Below, piece after piece: positions 41,965-50,456 of a stretch of DNA of 64,000 nt. The position numbers were made by a program, and so were the translations under genes. The notes under the pieces were generated by a model. The model made no database searches, was not told the DNA's origin, and was given only the letters and a program-made list of their open reading frames with translations. The stretch comes from Mycobacterium sp. GA-1285 (GTDB lineage: Bacteria; Actinomycetota; Actinomycetes; Mycobacteriales; Mycobacteriaceae): contig NZ_LQIS01000055.1 in assembly GCF_001499905.1 (NCBI RefSeq), positions 1-64,000 of the forward strand, written 5' to 3'. Every line of letters starts with the position of its first letter. Position 1 is the stretch's first letter.

Positions 41965-43230
41965 TCAGACACCCGCCGTCTTGCGCTCGTAGTTCTCCAC
42001 CCACGCCGCGGTCTCCTTGTGCAGGTGGCGGATCAGCACCTCCTGGTCGCAGAGCAGGAAGTCATCGAGCACCCGCGACTCGATCATCGACTGGGTGGCC
42101 TCCAGCGTGTTGGCGTCCTGTAGGCCGTATTCCTTGAACGACACCGCGGCCAATTCCTGCGCGATGCGTTCGCGGGGCGTGCGCGGCTGCGGGAAGTACA
42201 CCGTGCCCTCGAACAGGTGCGTGTTGTACGACGTCGGCCAGTAGTGGTAGGTCAGGTACCAGCCCTGCCCCCAGAACAGGATCACGAAGTTCGGGAACAG
42301 CTGGAACGAATCCAGGCCCCACGGATCGCATTTCGCCGGATTCAGGCCGGCGGGCATCTCTCCCAGGTCCGGTTTGTCCCACGGGCCGAAAAGGCCGCTG
42401 CGACAGATGTCTTCGATCGGCTTGCGCATCTCATCGGCCATCTCCCAGGCGCGGACACCAGAGGTGCTGACCAATCGGTGTGGACCCTCGATGCGGTAGT
42501 GCGGAGCCTCGAAACCGGCTTCGGCAGCGGCCTTCGAGTACGCCGTCGGCGACTGGTTCGCATGCAGGACCGGCGCGTGATAGAACTCCTGGAACGCGTC
42601 CATGTAGAGCTTCCAGTTCGCCTTGACCTCGGACCGGTAGTAGAACCGCGACGTCATCTTGTCGAACGGGTAGCCCTCCAGCGCGGTGATCATCGGTCCG
42701 AGGAACTCACGCAGCGACTGCTCGGGCTCCTTCGCGAAGTTGACGAAGATGAACCCTTCCCAAACCTCGCAGTGCACCGGCACCAACCCGTAGCGGCTCT
42801 TGTCGAGATTGAAGAACTCCCCCTCCTGCTGCACGAACGTGAGGTTGCCGTCGAGGTCATAGCGCCATGCGTGGTACTTGCAGGTGAATTGACGACAGAC
42901 CCCGCTGGTTTCCTCGAGCGGCATGTCGTTCCACACCAGCTTGTTGCCGCGGTGTCGGCAGATGTTGTGATACGCCTTCACTTCACCGGAGGTGGTCCGC
43001 ACCACGATGATCGATGTGTTGGCGACCTTCAGCTCTTTGGTGAAGTAACTTCCCTTGCGCGGAACCTGTTCTACCCGACCGACATTCAGCCAGGCCCGCT
43101 TGAAGATAGCCTGGCGTTCCTTCTCGTAGAACTCCGGGCTGATGGAGTCCTCGTAGGACACCGGATCGGTACCCAGCTCGGGGTAGTGCTCCGTCCAACT
43201 TCCCTCTGGCGGTTTGGGAAAGCGAGCCAT
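41965..43230 (-). CDS. Rieske non-heme iron oxygenase, alpha subunit
   Basis: 421 residues, a paralogue of the oxygenase at 36688. Rieske ligands are CRHRG near residue 92 and CKYHAW near residue 117; the iron site is in MDAFQEFYHAPVLH near residue 225, and the late Asp in GLQDAN near residue 365. It differs from the paralogue mostly in the substrate-domain loops (residues 240-320), so it may take a different ring or position. It leads the operon with the small partner, amidohydrolase and MarR. The conserved 20-base element lies about 75 bases upstream. Confidence 0.93.
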   Translation of the reverse strand: MARFPKPPEGSWTEHYPELGTDPVSYEDSISPEFYEKERQAIFKRAWLNVGRVEQVPRKGSYFTKELKVANTSIIVVRTTSGEVKAYHNICRHRGNKLVWNDMPLEETSGVCRQFTCKYHAWRYDLDGNLTFVQQEGEFFNLDKSRYGLVPVHCEVWEGFIFVNFAKEPEQSLREFLGPMITALEGYPFDKMTSRFYYRSEVKANWKLYMDAFQEFYHAPVLHANQSPTAYSKAAAEAGFEAPHYRIEGPHRLVSTSGVRAWEMADEMRKPIEDICRSGLFGPWDKPDLGEMPAGLNPAKCDPWGLDSFQLFPNFVILFWGQGWYLTYHYWPTSYNTHLFEGTVYFPQPRTPRERIAQELAAVSFKEYGLQDANTLEATQSMIESRVLDDFLLCDQEVLIRHLHKETAAWVENYERKTAGV

Positions 43231-43303
43231 TGCCTACTCCTGTCGACCGCCCGGCCTAGACCGTGCCGGGAGCTGCAGCGCCGACGGTATATGCTCCATG
43301 TCA

Positions 43304-43323
43304 CAATCGCAAGTAGTTGATAC
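43304..43323. promoter_or_regulatory. Putative operator, GTATCAASTACTTGYGATTG element (minus orientation)
   Basis: The plus strand reads CAATCGCAAGTAGTTGATAC; its complement, GTATCAACTACTTGCGATTG, differs from the copy at 39786 at two positions. It lies between the divergent Rieske (43230) and aldehyde dehydrogenase (43359) genes, so it could control both. Confidence 0.7.
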
Positions 43324-43358
43324 AGGTTCTGCGGAAGGCGTGAAGGAGCGAGCACACG

Positions 43359-44804
43359 ATGCGATCGGACGAGTTGTTCATCGGCGGTCACTGGTCCGCG
43401 TCGAGCGCCGCGGACCACATCGAGGTGATCTCGCCGCACACCGAGGAACCCGTCGCGCGCGTCGCCGCCGCCGGACCCGCGGACATCGACACCGCCGTCG
43501 CCGCAGCGCGATCGGCATTCGACTCCGGCCCGTGGCCACGCCTGGCCCCCGCCGAGCGCATCGCCGCCGTACGCGGGCTGGCCGAACGGTACGCCGAACG
43601 GCGCGGCGAGATGGCCGAGACGATCACCGCCGAGATCGGGGCGCCGATCAGCTTCGTCCAACGCGCACAGGTCGGGCTGCCCGCAATGATGATGTCGGCC
43701 TTCTGCGATCTGGCCGAGAACTATCCGTGGGTCGAGTCTCGGCCGGGAAGGTACGGAACCGATATCCGTATCCGCCGCGAGCCGGTGGGCGTAGTCGCCG
43801 CCATCGTGCCGTGGAACATGCCGCAGTTCCTGATCGTCACCAAGCTGATCCCGGCGCTGCTCGCCGGTTGCACGGTTGTGCTCAAGCCGGCGCCCGAGTC
43901 GCCGCTGAACGCACTGCTGCTCGCCGAGATGATCGCCGAGGCGGGACTGCCCGAGGGCGTGGTCAGTGTGCTGCCCGGCGACCGGTCCGCGGGCGAGTAC
44001 CTCGTCAAACACCCTGGGGTGGACAAGGTCTCGTTCACCGGGTCGACCGCGGCCGGCAAAGCGGTGGCCGCCGCGTGCGCGGTCGATCTGCGGCGCGTCA
44101 GCCTCGAACTCGGGGGCAAGTCGGCGGCTATCGTGCTCGAGGACGCCGATCCCGTCGACGTCGCCGCGGGCGTGCGCTCGGCCAGCCTGTCCAACAGCGG
44201 GCAGATCTGCAACGCGCTCACCCGGATTCTGGTGCCCGCGGCACGTTCCGCTGACTTCACCGATGCCCTGGCCGCGGAGGTGACGTCGCTGGTCGTCGGC
44301 GATCCGATGGACCCGGGCACCCAGGTCGGACCGCTCGTCGCGGAACGTCAGCAGGAGCGGGTGCGGGGCTACATCCAAACGGGCCAGTCCGAAGGCGCCC
44401 GCCTCGTCGTCGGAGGCGCCGACATGCCCGACGGGTTCGAGCGAGGCTGGTACGTGAAGCCGACGTTGTTCGCCGACGCCGACAACGCCATGACGATCGC
44501 GCGCGAGGAGATCTTCGGCCCCGTCCTGACCGTCATCACGTACGCCGACGAGGACGAAGCAGTGGCAATCGCCAACGATTCCGACTACGGCCTGGCGGGC
44601 TCGGTGTGGACCACCGACACCGAGCGCGGAGTCGCCGTCGCCGAGCGCATCCGCACCGGCACGTTCGGTGTCAACCAGGGCTACACGATGGATCCGTTCG
44701 CGCCGTTCGGCGGGGTCAAGGACAGTGGTTACGGTCGCGAACTCGGCCGGGAGGGAATCGACGGGTACACCGACACGAAGTCGATATCGATTGCCACGGC
44801 ATAG
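43359..44804 (+). CDS. NAD(P)-dependent aldehyde dehydrogenase
   Basis: 481 residues, ATG preceded by AAGGAGCGAGCACACG. The catalytic Glu lies in SLELGGKSA near residue 250 and the catalytic Cys in SGQICNALTR near residue 285; FTGSTAAGKAV near residue 230 is the nucleotide loop, and the C-terminal PFGGVKDSGYGRELG is typical. It is divergent from the Rieske operon and shares its operator region. It probably oxidises an aldehyde formed after oxygenation. It is not closely related to the aldehyde dehydrogenase at 3696. Confidence 0.93.
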   Translation: MRSDELFIGGHWSASSAADHIEVISPHTEEPVARVAAAGPADIDTAVAAARSAFDSGPWPRLAPAERIAAVRGLAERYAERRGEMAETITAEIGAPISFVQRAQVGLPAMMMSAFCDLAENYPWVESRPGRYGTDIRIRREPVGVVAAIVPWNMPQFLIVTKLIPALLAGCTVVLKPAPESPLNALLLAEMIAEAGLPEGVVSVLPGDRSAGEYLVKHPGVDKVSFTGSTAAGKAVAAACAVDLRRVSLELGGKSAAIVLEDADPVDVAAGVRSASLSNSGQICNALTRILVPAARSADFTDALAAEVTSLVVGDPMDPGTQVGPLVAERQQERVRGYIQTGQSEGARLVVGGADMPDGFERGWYVKPTLFADADNAMTIAREEIFGPVLTVITYADEDEAVAIANDSDYGLAGSVWTTDTERGVAVAERIRTGTFGVNQGYTMDPFAPFGGVKDSGYGRELGREGIDGYTDTKSISIATA

Positions 44805-44827
44805 GTTCGGACCGTTCCCGCGGGCCG

Positions 44828-45430
44828 TCACGGCATTTTGATCGCGGAGACGTACATGTCGATGATCGGCCGGTAGAGGTCGACGTCGTCGAGTTCACTG
44901 CCGAGCACGACGGCGTCACTGGTCGCGATCAGCACCTGAGCGAAGGTCAACGGCGGGATCGACAGGGTTCCACCGAGCCGGTCGATGCCGTCGACGATGA
45001 ACTTCGCCAACGCCTCGACCACCTCCGCCCGCTTGCCGACCACGCGTTCTCGCGCATCGGGGTTACGCAGCAGGTACAGCGTGAACTCGTGGCCCAGCGC
45101 GGCGTGCTCGGCACCGCGGTCCCGGCTGAGCTGACGCCACCGCTGCGCGATCTCGTCGCGCTCCCGGGTGCCCACCTGCTTCGACGAGGACATGACCTCG
45201 GCGAAATTGTCGAAGTAGCGCCGCCAGTAACGGTCGCTGACGGCCAGAAACAGCTCCTCCTTGGTCGAGAAGTGCTTGTATATGGCGCCTTTGGTGTAAC
45301 CGGCCTCGTACGCGATGTCATCGAGAGTTGCTGCGGTGAAACCCTTTTCGGCGAAAACATCCTCGGCGGCATCGAGCAGCAGCGAGCGCGTGTGTTCCAG
45401 GCGTCGTTCTCGTGTCCACCGCTCGACCAT
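44828..45430 (-). CDS. TetR-family transcriptional regulator
   Basis: 200 residues. The helix-turn-helix is FTAATLDDIAYEAGYTKGAIYKHF near residues 31-54, followed by the usual STKEELFLAV linker. The ligand domain has no cofactor motif. It is convergent with the aldehyde dehydrogenase and divergent from the AveC-like gene. A palindrome at 45474 lies in the shared promoter region and may be its own site. Its target could include the AveC-MoxR-VWA genes. Confidence 0.9.
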   Translation of the reverse strand: MVERWTRERRLEHTRSLLLDAAEDVFAEKGFTAATLDDIAYEAGYTKGAIYKHFSTKEELFLAVSDRYWRRYFDNFAEVMSSSKQVGTRERDEIAQRWRQLSRDRGAEHAALGHEFTLYLLRNPDARERVVGKRAEVVEALAKFIVDGIDRLGGTLSIPPLTFAQVLIATSDAVVLGSELDDVDLYRPIIDMYVSAIKMP

Positions 45431-45473
45431 GACGAAAGTGTGCCACGGATTCTCAGAACCCGATCAGGCATTC

Positions 45474-45491
45474 AGATACTCACTGGTATCT
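45474..45491. promoter_or_regulatory. Putative operator palindrome AGATAC-N6-GTATCT
   Basis: A perfect six-base inverted repeat with six bases between, in the 101-base gap between the TetR gene (start 45430, minus) and the AveC-like gene (start 45532, plus). It is well placed for autoregulation and for control of the downstream membrane protein operon. Confidence 0.55.
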
Positions 45492-45531
45492 TGATCGAGG
45501 GCCGCGACCCGACGCGGCGCTGGGAGGCGAT

Positions 45532-46716
45532 ATGAGCGATCTGTCCAACACACGGAAATCCGCGGTCACCGAACCGGCGAGCGGCGTCACGGGCCTGGGA
45601 ACGGAGGTCGCGCGCTCGTCGAACTCGGTCAAGATCTGGGCGAGCGTCGGCGCCGTGTTCCTGGCGATGACGCTGTACGTCTTCGTCCGGTGGGTCAGCG
45701 GACCTTACTTCGAACAGGTTTCGGGAGGTCCGACCGAGCCACCGCTGTACATGAAGATCCCACTGATCGCCAATGCCGTCGTGCTTTGGATCGCAACGCC
45801 GTTCGCGTTGTGGTTCTTCCTCATTCGGCCCTGGGTGCGGGAACGGCGCATCACGCTCGACGGCATGCTGGCGGTGTCGATGGGCCTGATGATGTTCCAG
45901 GATCCGATGCTCAACTACTACAGCACCTGGTGCACGTACAACGCATGGCTGTTCAACCAGGGCTCCTGGGCGCCGCACATCCCGGGTTGGGTGGCGCACG
46001 AGGAACCGGGCCACACGGTGCCCGAACCGCTGCTGACCAACATCCCGGGTTACGCGTTCGGCGTCCTGCTGCTCACCATCGTCGGATGCGCGATCATGCG
46101 CAAGATCAAGAACCGGTGGCCATCGATAAGCAATCTGAGACTGGTCTTGGTCACCTACGCAATCGCGATCGTCTTCGACTTCATCATGGAGGGACTCATC
46201 CTCCTGCCGATCGGGTTCTACTCCTACCCCGGCGCCATTCAATCGTTGTCGATCAATGCCGGTACCTATTTCCAATATCCGATTTACGAAGGTTTCATGT
46301 GGGGTGGCGTCCAGGCGGCGCTGTGCTGTCTGCGCTTCTTCACCGATGACCGGGGCCGCACCGTGGTGGAACGCGGGATGGACGGCATCCGAGGCGGATT
46401 CGTCAAGCAACAGTTCGTTCGATTCCTGGCGATCTTCGGCGGCGTCAGCGCCTGCTTCTTCGTCTTCTACAACCTTCCGGCGACCTGGCTGGGCATGCAC
46501 GGTGACCCGTGGCCGGAGGACGTGCAGAAGCGCTCGTACTTCAACCCCGGCATCTGTGGTGATGGGACCGACCGTCCGTGCCCGAATCCAGATCTGCCGC
46601 TACCGACCAAGCACTCGGGATTCATCAACCACGACGGTCAACTCGTGCTGCCCGAAGGCGTGACGATCCCGCCGGTCGTGCCGATCCAAGACGCTGAAAA
46701 CAATGGCGCTGAATAA
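45532..46716 (+). CDS. AveC-like multi-pass membrane protein
   Basis: 394 residues with about six or seven membrane segments: residues ~33-53, 76-98, 108-125, 165-187, 202-228, 250-270 and 290-315. The segment MFQDPMLNYYSTWCTYNAWL with a following PHIPGW and the EGLILLPIGFYSYPG block remind me of the AveC-like family; AveC itself acts in avermectin spiroketal formation, but mycobacterial members are not characterised. The C-terminal tail has a Cys pair (GICGDGTDRPC). It overlaps the MoxR gene by 14 bases, linking the three genes. The call is by memory of the family, so it is moderate. Confidence 0.65.
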   Translation: MSDLSNTRKSAVTEPASGVTGLGTEVARSSNSVKIWASVGAVFLAMTLYVFVRWVSGPYFEQVSGGPTEPPLYMKIPLIANAVVLWIATPFALWFFLIRPWVRERRITLDGMLAVSMGLMMFQDPMLNYYSTWCTYNAWLFNQGSWAPHIPGWVAHEEPGHTVPEPLLTNIPGYAFGVLLLTIVGCAIMRKIKNRWPSISNLRLVLVTYAIAIVFDFIMEGLILLPIGFYSYPGAIQSLSINAGTYFQYPIYEGFMWGGVQAALCCLRFFTDDRGRTVVERGMDGIRGGFVKQQFVRFLAIFGGVSACFFVFYNLPATWLGMHGDPWPEDVQKRSYFNPGICGDGTDRPCPNPDLPLPTKHSGFINHDGQLVLPEGVTIPPVVPIQDAENNGAE

Positions 46717-47524
46717 CTCTCAGCCCTCGACCGAAACAGATTCGCCCCCGCCCTTCTATCGAGCCGTCGGTGACGAAGTCGAGGTCTTCCGCGCTGCGGC
46801 CCGTCGAGGTTTGCCGGTGCTGCTCAAGGGCCCCACGGGGTGCGGGAAGACGCGCTTCGTCGAGGCGATGGCACATGAGCTCGGGCGCGCGCTGATCACG
46901 GTCGCCGGGCACGAGGACATGACATCGGCGGATCTGGTCGGCCGCTTCCTGCTCAAGGGCGGGGAGACGGTCTGGGTGGACGGGCCGCTGACCCGCGCCG
47001 TGCGCGACGGGGCGATCTTCTACCTCGACGAAGTGGTGGAGGCGCGCCAGGACACCACGGTGGTGATCCATCCGCTGGCCGATCACCGCCGCGAACTGCC
47101 CGTCGACCGACTGGGTACCACGGTGCCGGCGGCACCGGGATTTCAGCTCGTCATCTCGTACAACCCGGGCTATCAGAGCGTTCTGAAGAACCTCAAAGAG
47201 TCGACGCGACAACGCTTCATCGCGCTCGAACTCGACTTCCCACCCGCCGACATCGAGACCGACGTCGTGGCGCACGAGGCCGGGGTCGACGGTGCGACAG
47301 CGCGCACACTCGTCAATCTCGGCAACGCGATCCGCGGTCTTGACGGCGCCGCGCTGCGTGAAGTCGCATCCACGCGAATGCTCATTCTCGCGGGCGGTCT
47401 CATCGCAGAGGGTCTGAGCCTGCGCACTGCGGTGCAATCGGCGGTGGTTCAGGTGTTGTCCGACGACGCGGACGTGATTGCGGCCCTAGGTGAACTCGTC
47501 GACGCCGTACTCCCCCGGACGTGA
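46703..47524 (+). CDS. MoxR-type (NorQ/CbbQ-like) AAA+ ATPase
   Basis: 273 residues. Walker A is GPTGCGKT near residue 45, Walker B is AIFYLDEVVE near residue 108, and SYNPGYQS near residue 155 and the STRQRF arginine finger near residue 167 complete the AAA+ core. NorQ/CbbQ proteins work with a VWA partner to insert metals or restore metalloenzymes (established for rubisco activase CbbQO and nitric oxide reductase NorQD). The next gene is a VWA protein with a GTGA overlap. The upstream partner here is a membrane protein. Confidence 0.92.
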   Translation: MALNNSQPSTETDSPPPFYRAVGDEVEVFRAAARRGLPVLLKGPTGCGKTRFVEAMAHELGRALITVAGHEDMTSADLVGRFLLKGGETVWVDGPLTRAVRDGAIFYLDEVVEARQDTTVVIHPLADHRRELPVDRLGTTVPAAPGFQLVISYNPGYQSVLKNLKESTRQRFIALELDFPPADIETDVVAHEAGVDGATARTLVNLGNAIRGLDGAALREVASTRMLILAGGLIAEGLSLRTAVQSAVVQVLSDDADVIAALGELVDAVLPRT

Positions 47525-49191
47525 CCAACCCCGAGCGGTTGCGCTTCCTTGCGACGTTCGCTGCGGGCAGGCCTGTCGATGTCGCGGAAGCCGACGGCCG
47601 GGACGCGGCGCACACCAACGGCGACGTCGTCTTTGTCTCACCGGGTCGATCGATCACCGAGCAGCGCCGCGAGGTACTTGTGCAGTGTGCGTTGATCGCC
47701 GCGGGCAGCCTGGACCGACACCTGGTCAAGGCGCTACGGACACGACCGTCTACGGCCCGTCGCTATTTGTCCCTGGAGGGACGCCGGGCGTTGGGCGAAC
47801 TCGCCGCACGGGTACCCGCTGCCGCGGCGTTGCACGTCGACGGCCCGAGCACCGTGACCGCCGCGGAGTCGCTCGAAATAGCCAGGGGCAAACGCCGAGT
47901 CGCGGATCCACCGGAGTGGTTCGGCGTCATCAAACCGTCCCGGCTACTTTCCAACCGTGCCGTCCACAGCGGCAAGCCCACCGCACATGATCTGCAGTTG
48001 CAGATCGATCCGGCCGACTTCTCAGGTGATGAGGACGACGAGAACGACGGGCAAGCGGAAGACAGCAAGATCCTGAAGCTGTTCGAGGCCCCGATCGTCG
48101 TGACGCAGGCGTTCTCGAAGTTCTTGCGGAACATGCTCGGTACGTCACGGACGTCCGGCAATGACGACGTCGGCGGTGAAGTGAAGGTCGGCTCCACCCG
48201 GAGAGCCCGTGCGGTCGGGGCCCACGCCCGGCCGCTTCCGATGCGGATCCGATTCACCGACAGCGGTAAGCCGGCGGCGGCGATCGGCATCGGCGGAGCA
48301 CTGCATCCGGAGTGGGATGTGTACAACGACAGGTACCGTCCCGACCACTGTCGGGTTCTCGACTTCCCTCTGACAATGACCGCCGGCACGTCCTTCTCAG
48401 GAGTGGCGCACGATGACGTGCTCCGACGCCGGCTGTCCCGGGTGGGACTCGGCCCTAAGGTGCTGCGGGGTCGTCCCGACGGTGAGGAACTCGACATCGA
48501 GGCGCTCATCGATCTTTTCGTCGATCTCCGCTCGGGCTTCTCGCCGCCGGAGCACGTGTACAGCGAACGTCGCAGAATCGCCCGCGACCTCGGCGTGCTC
48601 ATCTTGGTCGACGCCTCGGGTTCGGCCAACGATACGGACCCCGACGGCCAGTCGGTTCACGAACACCAGCGGCGCGCGGCGGCCACCTTCGCAGTCACGC
48701 TCGAGGAGCTCGGTGACCGAGTTGCGGTGTACGCGTTCCGCTCACAGGGACGGCATGCCGTCCACCTGCCGGCGATCAAGACGTTCGACGAGCGGTTCGG
48801 AATGGCAGGGCGCGCGCGGCTGAACGGACTGCAGCCGTCGGGCTTCACACGATTGGGCGCGGCGATCCGCGCCGCGGGTGAGATCCTCAAGGCCGACGCC
48901 GGCACCCCTAACAAGCTGTTGCTCGTGCTGTCGGACGGCCATCCGTACGACGACGGCTATGAAGGCCGCTACGCGGAGGCCGACGCGCACAAGGCCCTCG
49001 AGGAGATGCGTACCGACGGCGTTGCGTGCCTTTGTCTTTCGATCGGCTCTTCGGCGGGGGCCGACGCGCTCGAGCGCGTCTTCGGTTCGGCTGGCCATGC
49101 CAGCGCCGCCTCGCTGGCCGAGTTGAGTCCCCGCATGGACGAGCTGTTCATGGCGTCGCTGCGTGAACTCGCGGGACCAGCACCGCGGTGA
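47521..49191 (+). CDS. VWA-domain protein (NorD/CbbO-like)
   Basis: 556 residues from a GTG overlapping the ATPase stop. The C-terminal ~200 residues are a von Willebrand A domain: LVDASGSAN gives the DxSxS metal site near residue 365, GFTRLG gives the Thr near residue 443, and VLSDGHPYDD the late Asp near residue 470. The N-terminal ~340 residues are acidic and low in known motifs. The domain order is that of NorD/CbbO, the usual partner of MoxR ATPases. It would present a target protein to the ATPase. The target is unknown; the AveC-like protein is the closest candidate. Confidence 0.9.
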   Translation: MTNPERLRFLATFAAGRPVDVAEADGRDAAHTNGDVVFVSPGRSITEQRREVLVQCALIAAGSLDRHLVKALRTRPSTARRYLSLEGRRALGELAARVPAAAALHVDGPSTVTAAESLEIARGKRRVADPPEWFGVIKPSRLLSNRAVHSGKPTAHDLQLQIDPADFSGDEDDENDGQAEDSKILKLFEAPIVVTQAFSKFLRNMLGTSRTSGNDDVGGEVKVGSTRRARAVGAHARPLPMRIRFTDSGKPAAAIGIGGALHPEWDVYNDRYRPDHCRVLDFPLTMTAGTSFSGVAHDDVLRRRLSRVGLGPKVLRGRPDGEELDIEALIDLFVDLRSGFSPPEHVYSERRRIARDLGVLILVDASGSANDTDPDGQSVHEHQRRAAATFAVTLEELGDRVAVYAFRSQGRHAVHLPAIKTFDERFGMAGRARLNGLQPSGFTRLGAAIRAAGEILKADAGTPNKLLLVLSDGHPYDDGYEGRYAEADAHKALEEMRTDGVACLCLSIGSSAGADALERVFGSAGHASAASLAELSPRMDELFMASLRELAGPAPR

Positions 49192-49221
49192 GCGCTTACT
49201 CCTGCCGACCGCGCCGCAGGG

Positions 49222-50400
49222 TCAACGCGCGGGCAGTCCCAACACTCGCTGCGCGATGATGTTGCGCTGGATTTCCGACGCCCCGCCCGAGATGGTCCCG
49301 GCGTAGCTGCTGATGTAGCGGGTGAACCAGTCGGCGGTGAAAAGACCTGGACTGTAAGGGTTGTACGGCGCGGTCAGCCCCGGACTGCGCAAGCCGTCCG
49401 CACCGGCGGCGTCGAGCGCGTATCCGAGCGCCTTCTGCTCGGCCTCCGACCCGAAAAGCTTCAACACCGAGATGCTGGGGATGTCGCGTTCGCCGCGTGC
49501 CGCCTGCCCCAGGGCAACGGACCCCAGGAGGCGCAGCGCCTGGTAATCCATGGCGACCGTCGCATAGCGGTCCTGGTTCACCGCTCCCGCCGGGCGGAAG
49601 TCCTGCAGAAGTTGGTCCAGCCGGTTGGCGAACGCCATCCACATCATCGTCCGTTCGTGGCCCAGGGATCCGTTGGCCACTCGCCAGCCTTCGTGCAACG
49701 GCCCGACGAGATTCTCGGCGGGCACCCGGACACCGGTGAAGAACACCTCGTTGAAATCGAGATCGTCGCGGCTGTATACCGACGCGAACGGCCGGCGCTC
49801 GACCCCTGGGGAGTCAGTGGGGATCAGCAGAGCACTGATTCCCTTGTGCTTGGCCGCATCCGGGTCGGTACGCACGAACGCGAGGATGACATCGGCGTCA
49901 TGTGCCCCCGATGTCCACACCTTCTGACCGTCGACGACGAAATCCTCACCGTCGCGCACCGCTCGCGTCGCCAGTCCCGCCAGGTCCGAGCCCGCACCGG
50001 GTTCGCTCATGCCCAGCGACGCGGTGATGTCGGCACGCAGGATCGGCACCGCCCACCGCTGCTTCTGTTCGTCGGTGCCGAACGACAGCAGCGACGCCGC
50101 GATGATTCCGACGCCCTGCGGATTGAAGGCGTGGTAGATCCGGCGTCGCGCCAGCTCCTCGCGGTGGACGAACTGCTCGAGGACGCCCGCGTTGCGGCCA
50201 CCGAATTCCGGCGGATTCCCGGGCAGCAACCAGCCGTTGTCGAACAGCATCCGCTGCCATCGGCGTGCCCACGGGGGCACGTGGGCCGTCGAACGCGAAC
50301 GCTCCGCGGCCGCCTCGGCCTCCGAAGGCAGGTGCTCGTCGAGGAAGGCGACGAACTCCGCGCGGAAGGCCTCCACCTCGTCGTCGAAGGTGAGCTGCAC
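49222..50400 (-). CDS. Acyl-CoA dehydrogenase (paralogue of 18120)
   Basis: 392 residues from a GTG. It is closely related to the dehydrogenase at 18120: same start MQLTFD-EVE-FRAEF, GMSEPGAGSDLAGL near residue 130, NGSLGHERTMMW near residue 245 and the end GASEIQRNIIAQRVLGLP. Unlike that gene it has no adjacent smaller subunit, so it is either a homo-oligomer or borrows a partner. It is divergent from the epimerase gene, with an operator-like element (50410) between. It likely acts in the same acyl-CoA route as the left-hand set. Confidence 0.92.
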   Translation of the reverse strand: MQLTFDDEVEAFRAEFVAFLDEHLPSEAEAAAERSRSTAHVPPWARRWQRMLFDNGWLLPGNPPEFGGRNAGVLEQFVHREELARRRIYHAFNPQGVGIIAASLLSFGTDEQKQRWAVPILRADITASLGMSEPGAGSDLAGLATRAVRDGEDFVVDGQKVWTSGAHDADVILAFVRTDPDAAKHKGISALLIPTDSPGVERRPFASVYSRDDLDFNEVFFTGVRVPAENLVGPLHEGWRVANGSLGHERTMMWMAFANRLDQLLQDFRPAGAVNQDRYATVAMDYQALRLLGSVALGQAARGERDIPSISVLKLFGSEAEQKALGYALDAAGADGLRSPGLTAPYNPYSPGLFTADWFTRYISSYAGTISGGASEIQRNIIAQRVLGLPAR

Positions 50401-50409
50401 CCCGCCAAC

Positions 50410-50429
50410 ATATCAAGTACTTAACAATT
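50410..50429. promoter_or_regulatory. Putative operator, diverged TATCAAGTACTT element
   Basis: The plus strand reads ATATCAAGTACTTAACAATT, sharing TATCAAGTACTT with the element at 39786; the 3' part is less conserved. It lies in the 56-base gap between the divergent acyl-CoA dehydrogenase (50400) and epimerase (50457), and could control both. Confidence 0.55.
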
Positions 50430-50456
50430 CTCGCGCGGTGCGCTAAGACTTAAGGG

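Noticed and set aside
43086..44831. 581-codon minus-strand open frame opposite the aldehyde dehydrogenase
   Set aside because: Complement of a real coding strand; typical shadow composition with no recognisable domain.
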